Shown: positions 32,879-41,776 of the stretch, in pieces
Layout: each line of letters begins with the position of its first letter
Position numbering within the stretch: the first letter of the stretch is position 1
NCBI GenBank assembly: GCA_023435265.1
Contig: JAEYRZ010000109.1
Location: 1-54,610, forward strand
Source of the DNA: Pseudomonadota bacterium
GTDB lineage: Bacteria > Desulfobacterota > Desulfobacteria > Desulfobacterales > Desulfosarcinaceae
Direction of reading: 5' to 3'
DNA length: 54,610 nt
Notes under the pieces: generated by a model
The model's input: only the letters and a program-made list of their open reading frames with translations
The model's database searches: none
Told to the model about the DNA's origin: nothing
Position numbers and translations under genes: made by a program

Positions 32879-33334
32879 TCACCGGGGTTGGAGTTCGGAT
32901 TTAAGTTCTTCTTTCATCCCATCCGACTCAGCAGAGGCGATCTTAAGATTACGCTGGATTTCGTCGATCATGCGCAGCGCCATGCTGGCCTCACGTTCGA
33001 CATAGAGTGTGATCTTCAAATGGGTTTCCGCTCTCAAATCACTGGTTCGGCTGTTGCGGCGCTGGTAAATGATGATCAGAAGACTCAGGAAAGGCGCTTC
33101 AACCGAAGCCACCGTCGCCAGAAATGCAAACGGATCGGGGTCTATGGGTTTATATTCAGCGAAAAGGGGCAGATTAAAAACAATCCAGCCGGCGAGCAGA
33201 GCGGCAAGTAAACAAAAAAAGTAAGGATGGGTGAGCACCCACCCCAATCTATCGACCAGAAACAGCAGGCCGCTTCTCTTGGCCATGATCACTTTTTCAA
33301 CATCCAGGATCTGGAATTTTCCTTTTTGTTTCAT
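32879..33334 (-). CDS. DUF1003 membrane protein
   Basis: A 151-residue protein with two transmembrane segments (~35-53 and ~70-90). The DUF1003 signature runs from PIDPDPFAFLATVASVEAPF to YQRRNSRTSDLRAETHLKIT, and a helical C-terminus follows. Function is unknown. The ATG at 33334 lacks a clear ribosome site; an internal ATG at 33286 (MAKRSGLLFL) is possible. It is 90 bp upstream of the DUF2892 gene on the same strand. The gap contains the palindrome CGTGTTGAACACG at 32856-32868. Confidence 0.82.
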   Translation of the reverse strand: MKQKGKFQILDVEKVIMAKRSGLLFLVDRLGWVLTHPYFFCLLAALLAGWIVFNLPLFAEYKPIDPDPFAFLATVASVEAPFLSLLIIIYQRRNSRTSDLRAETHLKITLYVEREASMALRMIDEIQRNLKIASAESDGMKEELKSELQPR

Positions 33335-33502
33335 TGCAGTCGCTTTGCGCTTTCTTTCTCGATAATAAAGCCAGACTCACCTTCTCCAATACGGATTTTC
33401 GCGTATTCGAGAACCGTCCGCCCCCTATTCCGCAATAGCGCGCTGGAAGCTGAGATCGACCGGAACCATATTCAGAAATGCTTATGAACAACAGAGAAGA
33501 GA

Positions 33503-34459
33503 ATGAAATCTTGGATGGACTATATGCGGCAGGGTGAATTCGAAGCCGCCTGGAAGATCAGCGAAGCTTTGCTCTCGAGAAGAGATGAATCCTCCGAATG
33601 GCATCTTCCGCGTCATCAGCAGCGTGTCTGGCAGGGGGGCGATCTGCGCCATCGAAGGGTGCTGATCCGCTGCTATCATGGCCTTGGCGATACGATCCAA
33701 TTCATCCGCTATGTGCCTTTGCTCAAGGAAATCGCCGCTTCGATCGTGGTCTGGGCGCAGCCGGAACTCATCCCGATACTGGAGACAATGCCGGGCATCG
33801 ACCGATTTATCCCTTTGACGGACGACCGTCCGCAAGTCGAATTCGAGGTTGACCTGGAAGTAATGGAACTGCCGTTCATTTTTCGAACCACTCTGGAAAC
33901 CATTCCGGCCCATATTCCATATTTGCAGGTTGCCCCGCTTCCGATGGCTGAAAGAGCGAAGTTGGCGGTCGGAATGGTCTGGAAGGCAGGGACTTGGGAT
34001 CCGCGCAGGTCGATCCCTTTGCAAACACTGCTGCCTTTGCAGCGTTTGCGCGACCATGTCGATTTTTTCAATCTTCAATGCGGTCCGGAAGAATCGGTCG
34101 AAGGGGAAATTTTCGGCCGACCGTTAAGCGCCCCGACGATTATGCAAACCGCGCGGTTGATGCGCGCTCTCGATCTGATTATCTCGGTTGACAGCATGCC
34201 GGCCCATCTCGCCGGCGCAATGGGCGTGCCGGTGTGGACGTTGCTGCATGCCGACCCGGACTGGCGTTGGATGAAACAACGCACCGACTCCCCCTGGTAT
34301 CCGACGATGCGGCTTTTCCGCCAGAAGTTGGCAGGCATGTGGCAAACGCCAGTTGCCGAGATGATGATGGCGCTGGAGCGGGCGTCAGTCGGGTATACTG
34401 ATTGTTGCGGGAGATGCCGTGACGGTAAGTCCTGCACCTCACTGCCGGTACGAAAATAG
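33503..34459 (+). CDS. Glycosyltransferase of the ADP-heptose/TPR-linked GT-B type
   Basis: A 318-residue GT-B protein. GLGDTIQFIRYVPLLKE is the Rossmann-like start typical of family 9-related enzymes. SVDSMPAHLAGAMGVPVWTL and WRWMKQRTDSPWYPTMRLFR are C-terminal donor-site sequences commonly found behind TPR repeats. Here the TPR part is absent, so the protein is the catalytic half alone, preceded by ~50 residues. The C-terminus carries CCGRCRDGKSC, a Cys cluster not expected in the family. Sugar donor and acceptor unknown. Stands alone, followed after 98 bp by a cytochrome gene. Confidence 0.82.
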   Translation: MKSWMDYMRQGEFEAAWKISEALLSRRDESSEWHLPRHQQRVWQGGDLRHRRVLIRCYHGLGDTIQFIRYVPLLKEIAASIVVWAQPELIPILETMPGIDRFIPLTDDRPQVEFEVDLEVMELPFIFRTTLETIPAHIPYLQVAPLPMAERAKLAVGMVWKAGTWDPRRSIPLQTLLPLQRLRDHVDFFNLQCGPEESVEGEIFGRPLSAPTIMQTARLMRALDLIISVDSMPAHLAGAMGVPVWTLLHADPDWRWMKQRTDSPWYPTMRLFRQKLAGMWQTPVAEMMMALERASVGYTDCCGRCRDGKSCTSLPVRK

Positions 34460-34557
34460 AGTCTACACCCCATTCATTAGGTCTTTTATCCGGCGTATGA
34501 ACCGCTGTGGCCCGGCGTCCGCCCGGTGCCTGAATACACTATCCAAGGGAGGGCTCC

Positions 34558-34977
34558 ATGAAGCACAATATTACAGCCGCCATCGTCGGTATTCTGGTCG
34601 TGACGCTCTTGGCAGTAACCGCTGTCGCCTTTACAGCCGAACAGGCCGAACAAGGCAAGAACCTTTACGGGCAATATTGTTCGGTTTGTCATGGGCCGGA
34701 CGCCAGGGGCGGCAAGGTGCCGCAGCAGTTTGGAAAGATTGGGGGAAAGGAAGTGCCGGCCTTGGCCGGACCAGGTGCCCTGCCGGGGATGGAAAACGCC
34801 GCTCAGGTGTATGAATTCGCCAAGTCTAAAATGCCACCCGGTCATCCCGGTATGCTGCAGGACGAGCAGTATCTGGCCATTGTCTCTTTTGCGCTGCAGG
34901 CCAACGGCATCCAACCCGACGGTCAGCCACTGACTGCCGAAACGGCCAAGAAAATAAAGCTTTCGGGCGGCAATTAG
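34558..34977 (+). CDS. Small c-type cytochrome (class I, monoheme)
   Basis: A 139-residue exported protein. An N-terminal hydrophobic signal (~5-24, ending TAVAFTA) could be cleaved or serve as an anchor. One heme-binding CSVCH lies at ~41-45 in YGQYCSVCHGPDARGG. A Met in KSKMPPGHPG is the likely distal ligand, and a C-terminal helix follows (EQYLAIVSFALQANG). This is the arrangement of soluble electron-transfer class I cytochromes. GGGAGGGCTCC precedes the ATG. No oxidoreductase partner is encoded nearby. Confidence 0.92.
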   Translation: MKHNITAAIVGILVVTLLAVTAVAFTAEQAEQGKNLYGQYCSVCHGPDARGGKVPQQFGKIGGKEVPALAGPGALPGMENAAQVYEFAKSKMPPGHPGMLQDEQYLAIVSFALQANGIQPDGQPLTAETAKKIKLSGGN

Positions 34978-34992
34978 CAGTTTGACGGGGGA

Positions 34993-35415
34993 TCAGAAAC
35001 CCAAATCCCGGCCAAATCGGATAATCTCTTTGCGCTGTTCCGCGGACAAGTCAGAAAAAGGCGAGTTGTCGTAAGTCGTATCGCGGTTTTCGACAACGAG
35101 AACCTTGGCGTCTTCGCTCAGCGTATGGGAATGCCAGACGGCTTGTTTTACATTATAGACGACCCCGGGGCGCATTATTTCGCCATGGATCGCCGTTACC
35201 TTTTCGGTGCCTTCGCCCACGAATAGAAGACAACGGCCGTGCAGCAGTACAAAAACCTCGTCCGTCAGATTATGCCGCTGGAGCGATCTGATGTTTTCAG
35301 GACGCAGTTCAGAGCTGAAGTTCAGTACTGCAACGCGCCATCGCCCGAAATCGACCAGGGGCCGGTAGCCGGCCCCGTCGAATTCATGCAGTTCAAGCAT
35401 TTTTTCGCTGATCAT
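34993..35415 (-). CDS. Cupin-like protein of unknown function
   Basis: A ~140-residue single-domain beta-barrel protein resembling cupins. LTDEVFVLLHGRCLLFVGEG and IMRPGVVYNVKQAVWHSHTL give the two strand motifs, with His in WHSH a possible metal ligand. Catalytic role not assignable. Two starts are in frame: the ATG at 35421 overlaps the mtaB stop but has GGAGG only 1 nt away. The ATG at 35415 has GGAGG at 7 nt and is preferred. It is the last gene of the NIL ferredoxin-mnmA-mtaB block. Confidence 0.78.
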   Translation of the reverse strand: MISEKMLELHEFDGAGYRPLVDFGRWRVAVLNFSSELRPENIRSLQRHNLTDEVFVLLHGRCLLFVGEGTEKVTAIHGEIMRPGVVYNVKQAVWHSHTLSEDAKVLVVENRDTTYDNSPFSDLSAEQRKEIIRFGRDLGF

Positions 35416-35417
35416 TC

Positions 35418-36743
35418 TCATTCCTCCAAAGCGTCTCGTTCAAACCTGCACGCGATAACCCGTCCGTCCGGCGTGACCTTTTCAATGCGCGCATCCACAA
35501 TCATGTTGGGCAGAAGACCTTGGTCCTGCAGCAGTATGGGGATATAGTTGTCGCTGAGCCCCTTGGCCATTTTCGTCTGGGCATCGGTTGCACATTCGAT
35601 CAAAACTTTAACTGGCCGGCCTACTTGTGCGTGATAGAAGTGTGATTTTTTTTCTTCGCCGAGTCGGCGCAAACGGTCACAGCGTATTTTGACGATGCCT
35701 TCGCGCGGCTTATCCCCGAAGCCGGCGGCCGGAGTTCCCTTTCGCGGAGAAAAAGGGAAGACATGCAGATAGCTCAAAGGGAGCTGGTCGATCAACTCTA
35801 GAGTCTGTTCGAAAGCGGCATCGTTTTCGCCGGGGAAGCCCACCAGGACATCGGCGCCGATCGCCGCTCGGGGAAGCCGGGCGTGAATGGATCGAATGAT
35901 TCGGGCGTAATCGTCGCACGAATAAGGACGTCCCATGCGACTCAAGATACCATCATCGCCGCTTTGCAGGGGAATGTGCCAGTGAGGGCATAATGATCCG
36001 GCTTCCATACGCCGGATGATCCGGTCATCCACTTCGGTAGGTTCGATCGAACTGAGCCGGATGCGCCGAACCGCAGATTCGTCCGCGATTCGGCCGATTA
36101 GATCAGCCAAGGTCGATGGCGGCGTGAGATCGGCACCATAGGCTCCCAGATGGATGCCGGTCAGTACGACCTCCCGGTAACCGTTGAGATGCAATCGCTC
36201 AAGGTGCTGCATGACTTCGCCCGCGGCCATACTGCGGCTGCGGCCGCGTGCATATGGAACGATGCAATAGGTGCACATGCCGTTGCAGCCGTCCTGAATC
36301 TTGAGAAAGGTCCGCGTGCGTCCCTCGGGCGCAGCCCAGGGCAGGGAGGCGAACGCCCGGGCGGTTCGGATATCATCATGGATGACGCGCGCGCCGTCCC
36401 GAGAACGGTTTTGCAGCAGCAGGTCGGGAATTGCGCTCTTGTCCGCATGGCCGACGATCAAGTCAACTCCGGAAATTGCGCGAAGCTCGTCCAGAGCGGT
36501 TTGCGCATAGCAGCCGGTTACCACGATCGTAGCCTGCGGGTGCTTGCGGATTGCCTGCCGGACAGCCTGGCGCGACTGCATGGCCGCCCGACCGGTCACC
36601 GTACAGGTATTGATGATGACCACATCGGCTTCGCCGGTATCAGAAGCAGGGTGGTAACCATTTATTTCCAGCCCATGCCCCAAGGCCGCCGACTCGCACT
36701 GGTTCACTTTGCAGCCCAGGGTACGGATCACGAAATGCTTCAC
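35418..36743 (-). CDS. mtaB: tRNA t6A37 methylthiotransferase MtaB
   Basis: A 441-residue radical SAM enzyme that converts t6A37 to ms2t6A37 in ANN-decoding tRNAs. The N-terminal UPF0004 domain carries the auxiliary-cluster cysteines in TLGCKVNQCES, INTCTVT and VVTGCYAQ. The radical SAM motif is CNGMCTYCIVPYARG. A C-terminal TRAM-like segment ends near VIACRFERDALEE. The GTG at 36743 overlaps the mnmA stop (GTGA) and has GGAGG 9 nt upstream; longer in-frame starts would lie inside mnmA. The CKVNQCES form and length favour MtaB over MiaB or RimO. Confidence 0.93.
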   Translation of the reverse strand: MKHFVIRTLGCKVNQCESAALGHGLEINGYHPASDTGEADVVIINTCTVTGRAAMQSRQAVRQAIRKHPQATIVVTGCYAQTALDELRAISGVDLIVGHADKSAIPDLLLQNRSRDGARVIHDDIRTARAFASLPWAAPEGRTRTFLKIQDGCNGMCTYCIVPYARGRSRSMAAGEVMQHLERLHLNGYREVVLTGIHLGAYGADLTPPSTLADLIGRIADESAVRRIRLSSIEPTEVDDRIIRRMEAGSLCPHWHIPLQSGDDGILSRMGRPYSCDDYARIIRSIHARLPRAAIGADVLVGFPGENDAAFEQTLELIDQLPLSYLHVFPFSPRKGTPAAGFGDKPREGIVKIRCDRLRRLGEEKKSHFYHAQVGRPVKVLIECATDAQTKMAKGLSDNYIPILLQDQGLLPNMIVDARIEKVTPDGRVIACRFERDALEE

Positions 36744-37816
36744 TGAATCCAGCCTCCCCCTAGTACTTCTTCCCCCGCGTAAAAAACGGCGCCCTGTCCG
36801 GGTGTCACGGCCGAAAGAGGGCTGTCGAACATGATTCTGGCGCACATCGCGTCGGTCGGAATAAGCGTTGCCGGCACGGCTGCATGGCGGTAGCGGACTT
36901 TGACCATCACGTGAATTGCTTCCCGCGGGGGAGACACAATCCAGTTGATCTGCGCCACCCGGCAATCGGCGGAAAACAGGTCTTTCTTAAAACCCACAAC
37001 GATGCAGTTGCGCTCCGGCACGATGCGGACGACATAATAAGGAGCCGGCGCCGGGCAATTGATACCTTTGCGCTGGCCGATCGTGAAGAGGTGGATTCCG
37101 TTGTGGCAGCCGATGACTTCTCCGGCAACGGTTTCGATCGGGCCGGGCCTTGGCTCGAAACCGGGCTGCCCGGAAAGAAACGCCCCATAGCCGGAGGACG
37201 CAATGAAGCAAACATCCTGACTTTCACGTTCCACCGCCGGGTGAAGTCCTTTGGCTGCGGCGATCCTGCGCACCTGCGACTTGGTCATGCCGCCCAGGGG
37301 CAGCACGGCATGTTTGAGTTGCTGCGGCGTCAAGCGAGCCAGAAAATAAGATTGATCCTTTAAACCGTCCACTCCGCACAGCAACCGGCGGCTTGCGCCG
37401 GCGTCGGACAGTATGCGTGCATAATGACCTGTTGCTATGGAAGTGGCACCCAAGGATTGTGCGCCCTGAAGGAGCAGATCGAATTTTATTTTCGGATTGC
37501 AGACCAGACACGGATTGGGGGTCTTGCCGTTGCGGTATTCGGAGATGAAGTAATCCACGACATGGCGCTGAAAATCGGATTGCAGGTCGAAGATGTGCAG
37601 CGGGATATGGAGCTGCCGGGCAATCGGCGCCAATCTTCGCTCGGCCTGGAGCACGCGCTGCATCTTGGAATCCTTTTCGGATTCCGAGGGCGTAAGCGCC
37701 TCGTAACCAGTCAGGAAATGGACCCCGATCGGCAGGTATCCCTGATCTTTGAGCAGCGCTGCGGAGACCAGCGAATCAACGCCGCCGCTCAGGGCGATGG
37801 CGACGACCTCGGGCAT
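36740..37816 (-). CDS. mnmA: tRNA-specific 2-thiouridylase MnmA
   Basis: A 358-residue enzyme that makes s2U34 in Glu, Gln and Lys tRNAs. It has the PP-loop ALSGGVDS at the N-terminus, the catalytic Cys pair formed by Cys103 (in NPCLVCN) and Cys203 (in SQDVCF), GHYAR, KDQSYFL, and C-terminal beta domains. The start at MPEVVAIALSGG (37816) overlaps the stop of the ferredoxin gene by one base (TAATG). The stop overlaps the mtaB start. Such tight coupling suggests coordinated translation of tRNA sulfur-insertion enzymes with a ferredoxin. Confidence 0.95.
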   Translation of the reverse strand: MPEVVAIALSGGVDSLVSAALLKDQGYLPIGVHFLTGYEALTPSESEKDSKMQRVLQAERRLAPIARQLHIPLHIFDLQSDFQRHVVDYFISEYRNGKTPNPCLVCNPKIKFDLLLQGAQSLGATSIATGHYARILSDAGASRRLLCGVDGLKDQSYFLARLTPQQLKHAVLPLGGMTKSQVRRIAAAKGLHPAVERESQDVCFIASSGYGAFLSGQPGFEPRPGPIETVAGEVIGCHNGIHLFTIGQRKGINCPAPAPYYVVRIVPERNCIVVGFKKDLFSADCRVAQINWIVSPPREAIHVMVKVRYRHAAVPATLIPTDAMCARIMFDSPLSAVTPGQGAVFYAGEEVLGGGWIQ

Positions 37817-38241
37817 TAGAAGAAGGCTTGACGACTCGGACGGACCTTCATGGCCCTGGGAGGGCAGGTCGGGACGCACAACTCACAGACACTGCACTTG
37901 GTTTCATCGAAAACGACCGTCATTTCGGGGCGCTGAATGGAAAGTGCGCCGGTAGGGCAAACTGCGGTGCAGGTTCCGCAATGAGTGCAGATGTCATCAT
38001 CGCGATTCACTTCCTGAGAGGCGTTCTGCACATCGACGCCTTGGGACTTGAGATACGCCACGCCTTCACGGAAATTCTTGCGCGTCCCCGAAAGTTCCAG
38101 CACCATGTATCCTTCCGTGCGTGGCAGGATACCGGCATTGAGAATCGTGAAAACGAGATCATATTTAAGCGCGAGATTGCAGACAATGGGTTTTTTGACC
38201 TCGGTGTGAGGGAAGCGCAGGCTCAGTATTTTCGAGTACAC
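37816..38241 (-). CDS. NIL-domain ferredoxin, two [4Fe-4S] clusters
   Basis: A ~141-residue protein. The N-terminal NIL domain (~5-75: LSLRFP, then LNAGILPRTEGYMVLEL) is followed by a bacterial ferredoxin with CTHCGTCTAVCPTGA and CSVCELCVPTCPP, enough cysteines for two [4Fe-4S] clusters. I prefer the GTG at 38241, which has CGGAG at 6 nt; an in-frame TTG 27 bp upstream has none. NIL ferredoxins are found in anaerobes near sulfur-transfer genes. Coupling to mnmA and mtaB suggests electron or sulfide delivery for tRNA thiolation, by inference. Confidence 0.9.
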   Translation of the reverse strand: MYSKILSLRFPHTEVKKPIVCNLALKYDLVFTILNAGILPRTEGYMVLELSGTRKNFREGVAYLKSQGVDVQNASQEVNRDDDICTHCGTCTAVCPTGALSIQRPEMTVVFDETKCSVCELCVPTCPPRAMKVRPSRQAFF

Positions 38242-38305
38242 GGCATTCTCCGAAAGTGCTATATTCAATTGTTTCGGGGAGTCACCTTAATTGTAAATCG
38301 CATCT

Positions 38306-40507
38306 ATGTCAACCGTTCATCGGAATATGAACGCTTTTGCCTACCGCACCACCGGCCTGGCCATTAAGACCTTGTCCAATCTTTCCAAGGCCAGGGTCCA
38401 TCTGCATCAATCCGCGGAACTGCCGTCGGGGGCCAAGATTTTCGTGATCAATCATTTTACGCGGCTGGAAACGTTTTTGGCTCCTTATTATCTGCACGGT
38501 CTTACCAAGATGCCGATCTGGTCTCTGGCATCGAATGAATTTTTCGTCGGCCCTCTCGGCCGTTATCTCGAGTCTGTGGGCGCAGTTTCCACCTCCGACC
38601 CGGACCGTGACCGCCTGATCATCAAAACCCTGCTGGCCAACGAGGCCGCCTGGATTATTTTTCCCGAAGGGCGCATGGTCAAAAGCAAGAAGATCATCGA
38701 GAAAGGACGCTATATCGTCTCATATGCCGGCGGCAAACATCCCCCCCATACCGGAGCGGCCTACTTGGCCCTGCGGACCGAATTCTATCGTCGGCGATTG
38801 CTTCAGCTATCCCATCACAGCCCCGAAACGGCCGAGGCACTGCTGCCCAAATTCAATCTGCACTCGGTTCAGGAGATCGCCGCTGAAGGCACCTATATCA
38901 TCCCGGTCAACCTGACCTATTATCCCCTGCGCGCCAGGGAAAATATTCTGAACAAACTGGCCCGGCGGCTATACGACGATCTCCCCGAGTTTTTGATGGA
39001 AGAACTGATGACCGAGGGGTCGATGCTGCTGTCCGGTGTGGACATCGATATGCGCCTGGGTACGCCCATCGCGATTGCGCCGTATCTGCGGCACCGGCAC
39101 TACGCGGAGGCCCTTCACAGCCGTGAAACCTTCGACTTTGACGAGCCGCTGCCGTGTCGAAAATGCACCCGTCGGGCCGCGTTGAAGATCACCCGGAATT
39201 GCATGAGCGCCATATACGGCATGACCACGGTCAATCATGATCATATTTTCGCTTCCCTGCTGAAACACAGCCCTCGCAGCCGAGTCCGTGAGGATGTATG
39301 GCGCCTGCGTGCCTTCAAAGCGATCATAAAGTCCTCCCGTTTGCCTCTCCACCTGCACCGGAGTCTCACAGAAGGTCAGAACCACATCTTGATCGACGAT
39401 CATTTCGGCAAAGTCGCCGACTTCATTTCCGTGGCTTCCGAGAAGGGGGTCGTTAAACGAAGACCGCCCTTTCTCGAAGTGGACCGAACGAAGTTGAAAT
39501 CGGTGTTCGATTTCCATAGGGCGCGCATCGATAATCCGGTCGGCGTGATGGCCAACGAAGTGGAGCCGTTGACGCCGATGCTCAAGCAGATTCGTCTACT
39601 GAGCCGGACGCCGGCTTTCTTGCTGCGCGCCTGGCTGATCAGAGCCCTTCGGGCCAAAGCAGAGGCCGAATTCGAGGAAGATTACAACCGTTACACGATC
39701 GCCGGAGAGAGCAAGCCTAAATCGATCGGACGCCCTTACCTGATCCGCGGGATATCCCGTCACACCGGGGTTCTTCTCTGTCATGGATATATGGCTGCTC
39801 CTGCAGAAGTGGCGGCCCTGGCCCATTACCTGGGCCGGCAGGGGTATTGCGTCTACGTGCCGCGTTTGAAGGGGCATGGCACTTCACCAGTGGACTTGGC
39901 GCGCTGTTCTTACCGGGACTGGATCCGCTGTGTAGAAGAAGGCTATCTTATCGTTCGTCATCTCTGCCGCCGGGTCTTCGTGGGCGGATTCTCGACCGGC
40001 GCGGCGCTAGCCCTGGAACTGGCGTCGCGGCTGAACGGGCTGGCGGGCGTATTCGCGGTCTCCACTCCGCTGCGCCTGCAGTATATGAGTTCGCGACTGG
40101 CGCCGGTGGTGGACACCTGGAACCGGCTGATGGGAAAGGTGCGCTGGGAGGATGCAAAGAAGGAGTTCGTAGAGAATTCACCCGAAAACCCGGACATCAA
40201 CTACAAGCGCAACCCGATCGCGGGTGTGCGCGAATTGGAGCGTTTGATGGACCATTTGGAACCCCGGCTACCCTCGATCACGATTCCGGCCCTGGTGATC
40301 CAATCCGATGAGGACCCTGTCGTGGACCCCAAAGGGTCGGAGCGCCTCTTTCGCCTACTGGGTTCGGAAGACAAGCGCTATATCATTTTCAATTTTAAGC
40401 GCCACGGCATACTGCTCGGCGAAGGCTCCGCGCGTGTGCATCAAGCTGTGGCGGACTTCATTGACGGCACCAACCGCTCGGCGGTCACACGGAAACACCC
40501 GCGATGA
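38306..40507 (+). CDS. Fusion of PlsC-like acyltransferase and serine esterase/lipase
   Basis: A 733-residue protein with two enzymatic domains. The N-terminal half (~30-260) resembles glycerolipid acyltransferases: VINHFTRLETF (NH-x4-E in place of the usual H-x4-D) and IIFPEGRMVKS. The C-terminal part (~480-730) is an alpha/beta hydrolase of the carboxylesterase/monoacylglycerol lipase kind: VLLCHGYMAAPAE, GFSTGAALAL with nucleophile Ser563, Asp670 in SDEDPVVDP and His700 in KRHGILLGE. A ~200-residue region between them is unassigned. It ends with an ATGA overlap with an M48 protease gene. A role in lipid remodelling or acyl transfer is likely. MNAF at 38327 is an alternative start. Confidence 0.85.
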   Translation: MSTVHRNMNAFAYRTTGLAIKTLSNLSKARVHLHQSAELPSGAKIFVINHFTRLETFLAPYYLHGLTKMPIWSLASNEFFVGPLGRYLESVGAVSTSDPDRDRLIIKTLLANEAAWIIFPEGRMVKSKKIIEKGRYIVSYAGGKHPPHTGAAYLALRTEFYRRRLLQLSHHSPETAEALLPKFNLHSVQEIAAEGTYIIPVNLTYYPLRARENILNKLARRLYDDLPEFLMEELMTEGSMLLSGVDIDMRLGTPIAIAPYLRHRHYAEALHSRETFDFDEPLPCRKCTRRAALKITRNCMSAIYGMTTVNHDHIFASLLKHSPRSRVREDVWRLRAFKAIIKSSRLPLHLHRSLTEGQNHILIDDHFGKVADFISVASEKGVVKRRPPFLEVDRTKLKSVFDFHRARIDNPVGVMANEVEPLTPMLKQIRLLSRTPAFLLRAWLIRALRAKAEAEFEEDYNRYTIAGESKPKSIGRPYLIRGISRHTGVLLCHGYMAAPAEVAALAHYLGRQGYCVYVPRLKGHGTSPVDLARCSYRDWIRCVEEGYLIVRHLCRRVFVGGFSTGAALALELASRLNGLAGVFAVSTPLRLQYMSSRLAPVVDTWNRLMGKVRWEDAKKEFVENSPENPDINYKRNPIAGVRELERLMDHLEPRLPSITIPALVIQSDEDPVVDPKGSERLFRLLGSEDKRYIIFNFKRHGILLGEGSARVHQAVADFIDGTNRSAVTRKHPR

Positions 40508-41772
40508 TGAATGCAATCGCGATGGTCGTGGTGTGCGCTGTTTTGGCCGACTGGCTGCTCGGGCTCACGGCGGACCTGCTGAATCTTCGCAGGGTTGAGC
40601 CCCGCCTGCCGTCAACCTTCCACGGGTGGTACGATCCGCAGCGTTACGAGAAGGCTCAGCGGTACCTGATGGTCAACACGCGATTCGGGTGGATCGTCTC
40701 AACAGGCGGAATGGTTGCGTTGTTTGTTTTTTGGTGGGCGGGCGGCTTCGGGTGGTGGGACAGTGCTGTGCGTCGAATGCACGATTCCAACATCGTTCGC
40801 GGAGTTCTTTTCATCGGCGGACTTGCCGCGCTTAAAATGCTGCTGTACACGCCATTCGAGCTCTATGCCACTTTCGGGATCGAGCAGCGCTTCGGATTCA
40901 ATCAGACCACATGGCGGACATTCGCCCTCGACCGGATCAAGGGCGTGCTGCTGGGTATCATGCTTGGCGTACCTTTGGTTGCCTTGATCCTGGCTTTGCT
41001 GGAGTTCTCCGGCGCTTACGCCTTCCTTTACTGCTGGCTGACGGTTGTAGCGGTCATGCTGGCGATCCATTACATCGCTCCGGTCTGGATCATGCCGCTG
41101 TTCAACCGGTTCAAGCCCCTGCCGCAAGGGGAACTACGCGAAGCCATCATCGCCTATGCCCGGCGCATAGGCTTCGGTCTCAGCAATATTTTCGTGATGG
41201 ACGGTTCCAGGCGCAGCACCAAATCCAATGCCTTTTTTACGGGATTCGGAAGGCATCGACGGATCGTGCTGTTCGATACGTTGATCGAACGTCACGGCGC
41301 GGACGAGTTGGTGGCGATTCTGGCCCATGAGATGGGCCATTACAAACAGAAGCATGTTCTCAAGATGACGGCGGTCGCTGTCGTTCAGACGGGTTTGATT
41401 TTTTACGTCATGTCTTTTCTGCTGAATCGGCCTGAGCTGTTTGCGGCGTTTAAAGTGCGTCAGCCTGCGGTATATTCGGGATTGGTGCTGTTCAGTCTGC
41501 TTTATGCTCCGCTTTCAGGAATCTTGAATCTTTTGACGCTGGCAATCTCGAGGCGGCACGAATACGCCGCCGACCGTTTTGCCGTGCAGACAGCGCCTGC
41601 TGCAGAGACTATGATAACGGCGCTGAAGAGATTGTCGGTTCACAATCTCTCCAACCTGCGGCCGCATCCATTTTATGTATTCCTACATTACTCCCACCCA
41701 CCGGTACTTCAGCGGATTGCAGCGATAGAGGAGATTTTACGGAAGAAACATGGTTTACGTGCTTCTCCTTAA
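40504..41772 (+). CDS. M48 family membrane metalloprotease (CAAX protease 1/Ste24-like)
   Basis: A 422-residue integral membrane zinc protease with about seven hydrophobic segments. The zinc-binding HEMGH lies in AILAHEMGHYKQKHVL, the third ligand in RRHEYAADRFAV. Features of Ste24 proteases such as LYATFGIEQRFGFNQTT, APVWIMPLFNRFKPL and DGSRRSTKSNAFFTGFG are all present. It starts in the stop codon of the acyltransferase-esterase fusion (ATGA), so the two are translationally coupled. Bacterial members probably handle membrane protein quality control; prenylated substrates are not implied. Confidence 0.93.
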   Translation: MMNAIAMVVVCAVLADWLLGLTADLLNLRRVEPRLPSTFHGWYDPQRYEKAQRYLMVNTRFGWIVSTGGMVALFVFWWAGGFGWWDSAVRRMHDSNIVRGVLFIGGLAALKMLLYTPFELYATFGIEQRFGFNQTTWRTFALDRIKGVLLGIMLGVPLVALILALLEFSGAYAFLYCWLTVVAVMLAIHYIAPVWIMPLFNRFKPLPQGELREAIIAYARRIGFGLSNIFVMDGSRRSTKSNAFFTGFGRHRRIVLFDTLIERHGADELVAILAHEMGHYKQKHVLKMTAVAVVQTGLIFYVMSFLLNRPELFAAFKVRQPAVYSGLVLFSLLYAPLSGILNLLTLAISRRHEYAADRFAVQTAPAAETMITALKRLSVHNLSNLRPHPFYVFLHYSHPPVLQRIAAIEEILRKKHGLRASP

Positions 41773-41776
41773 GCAA

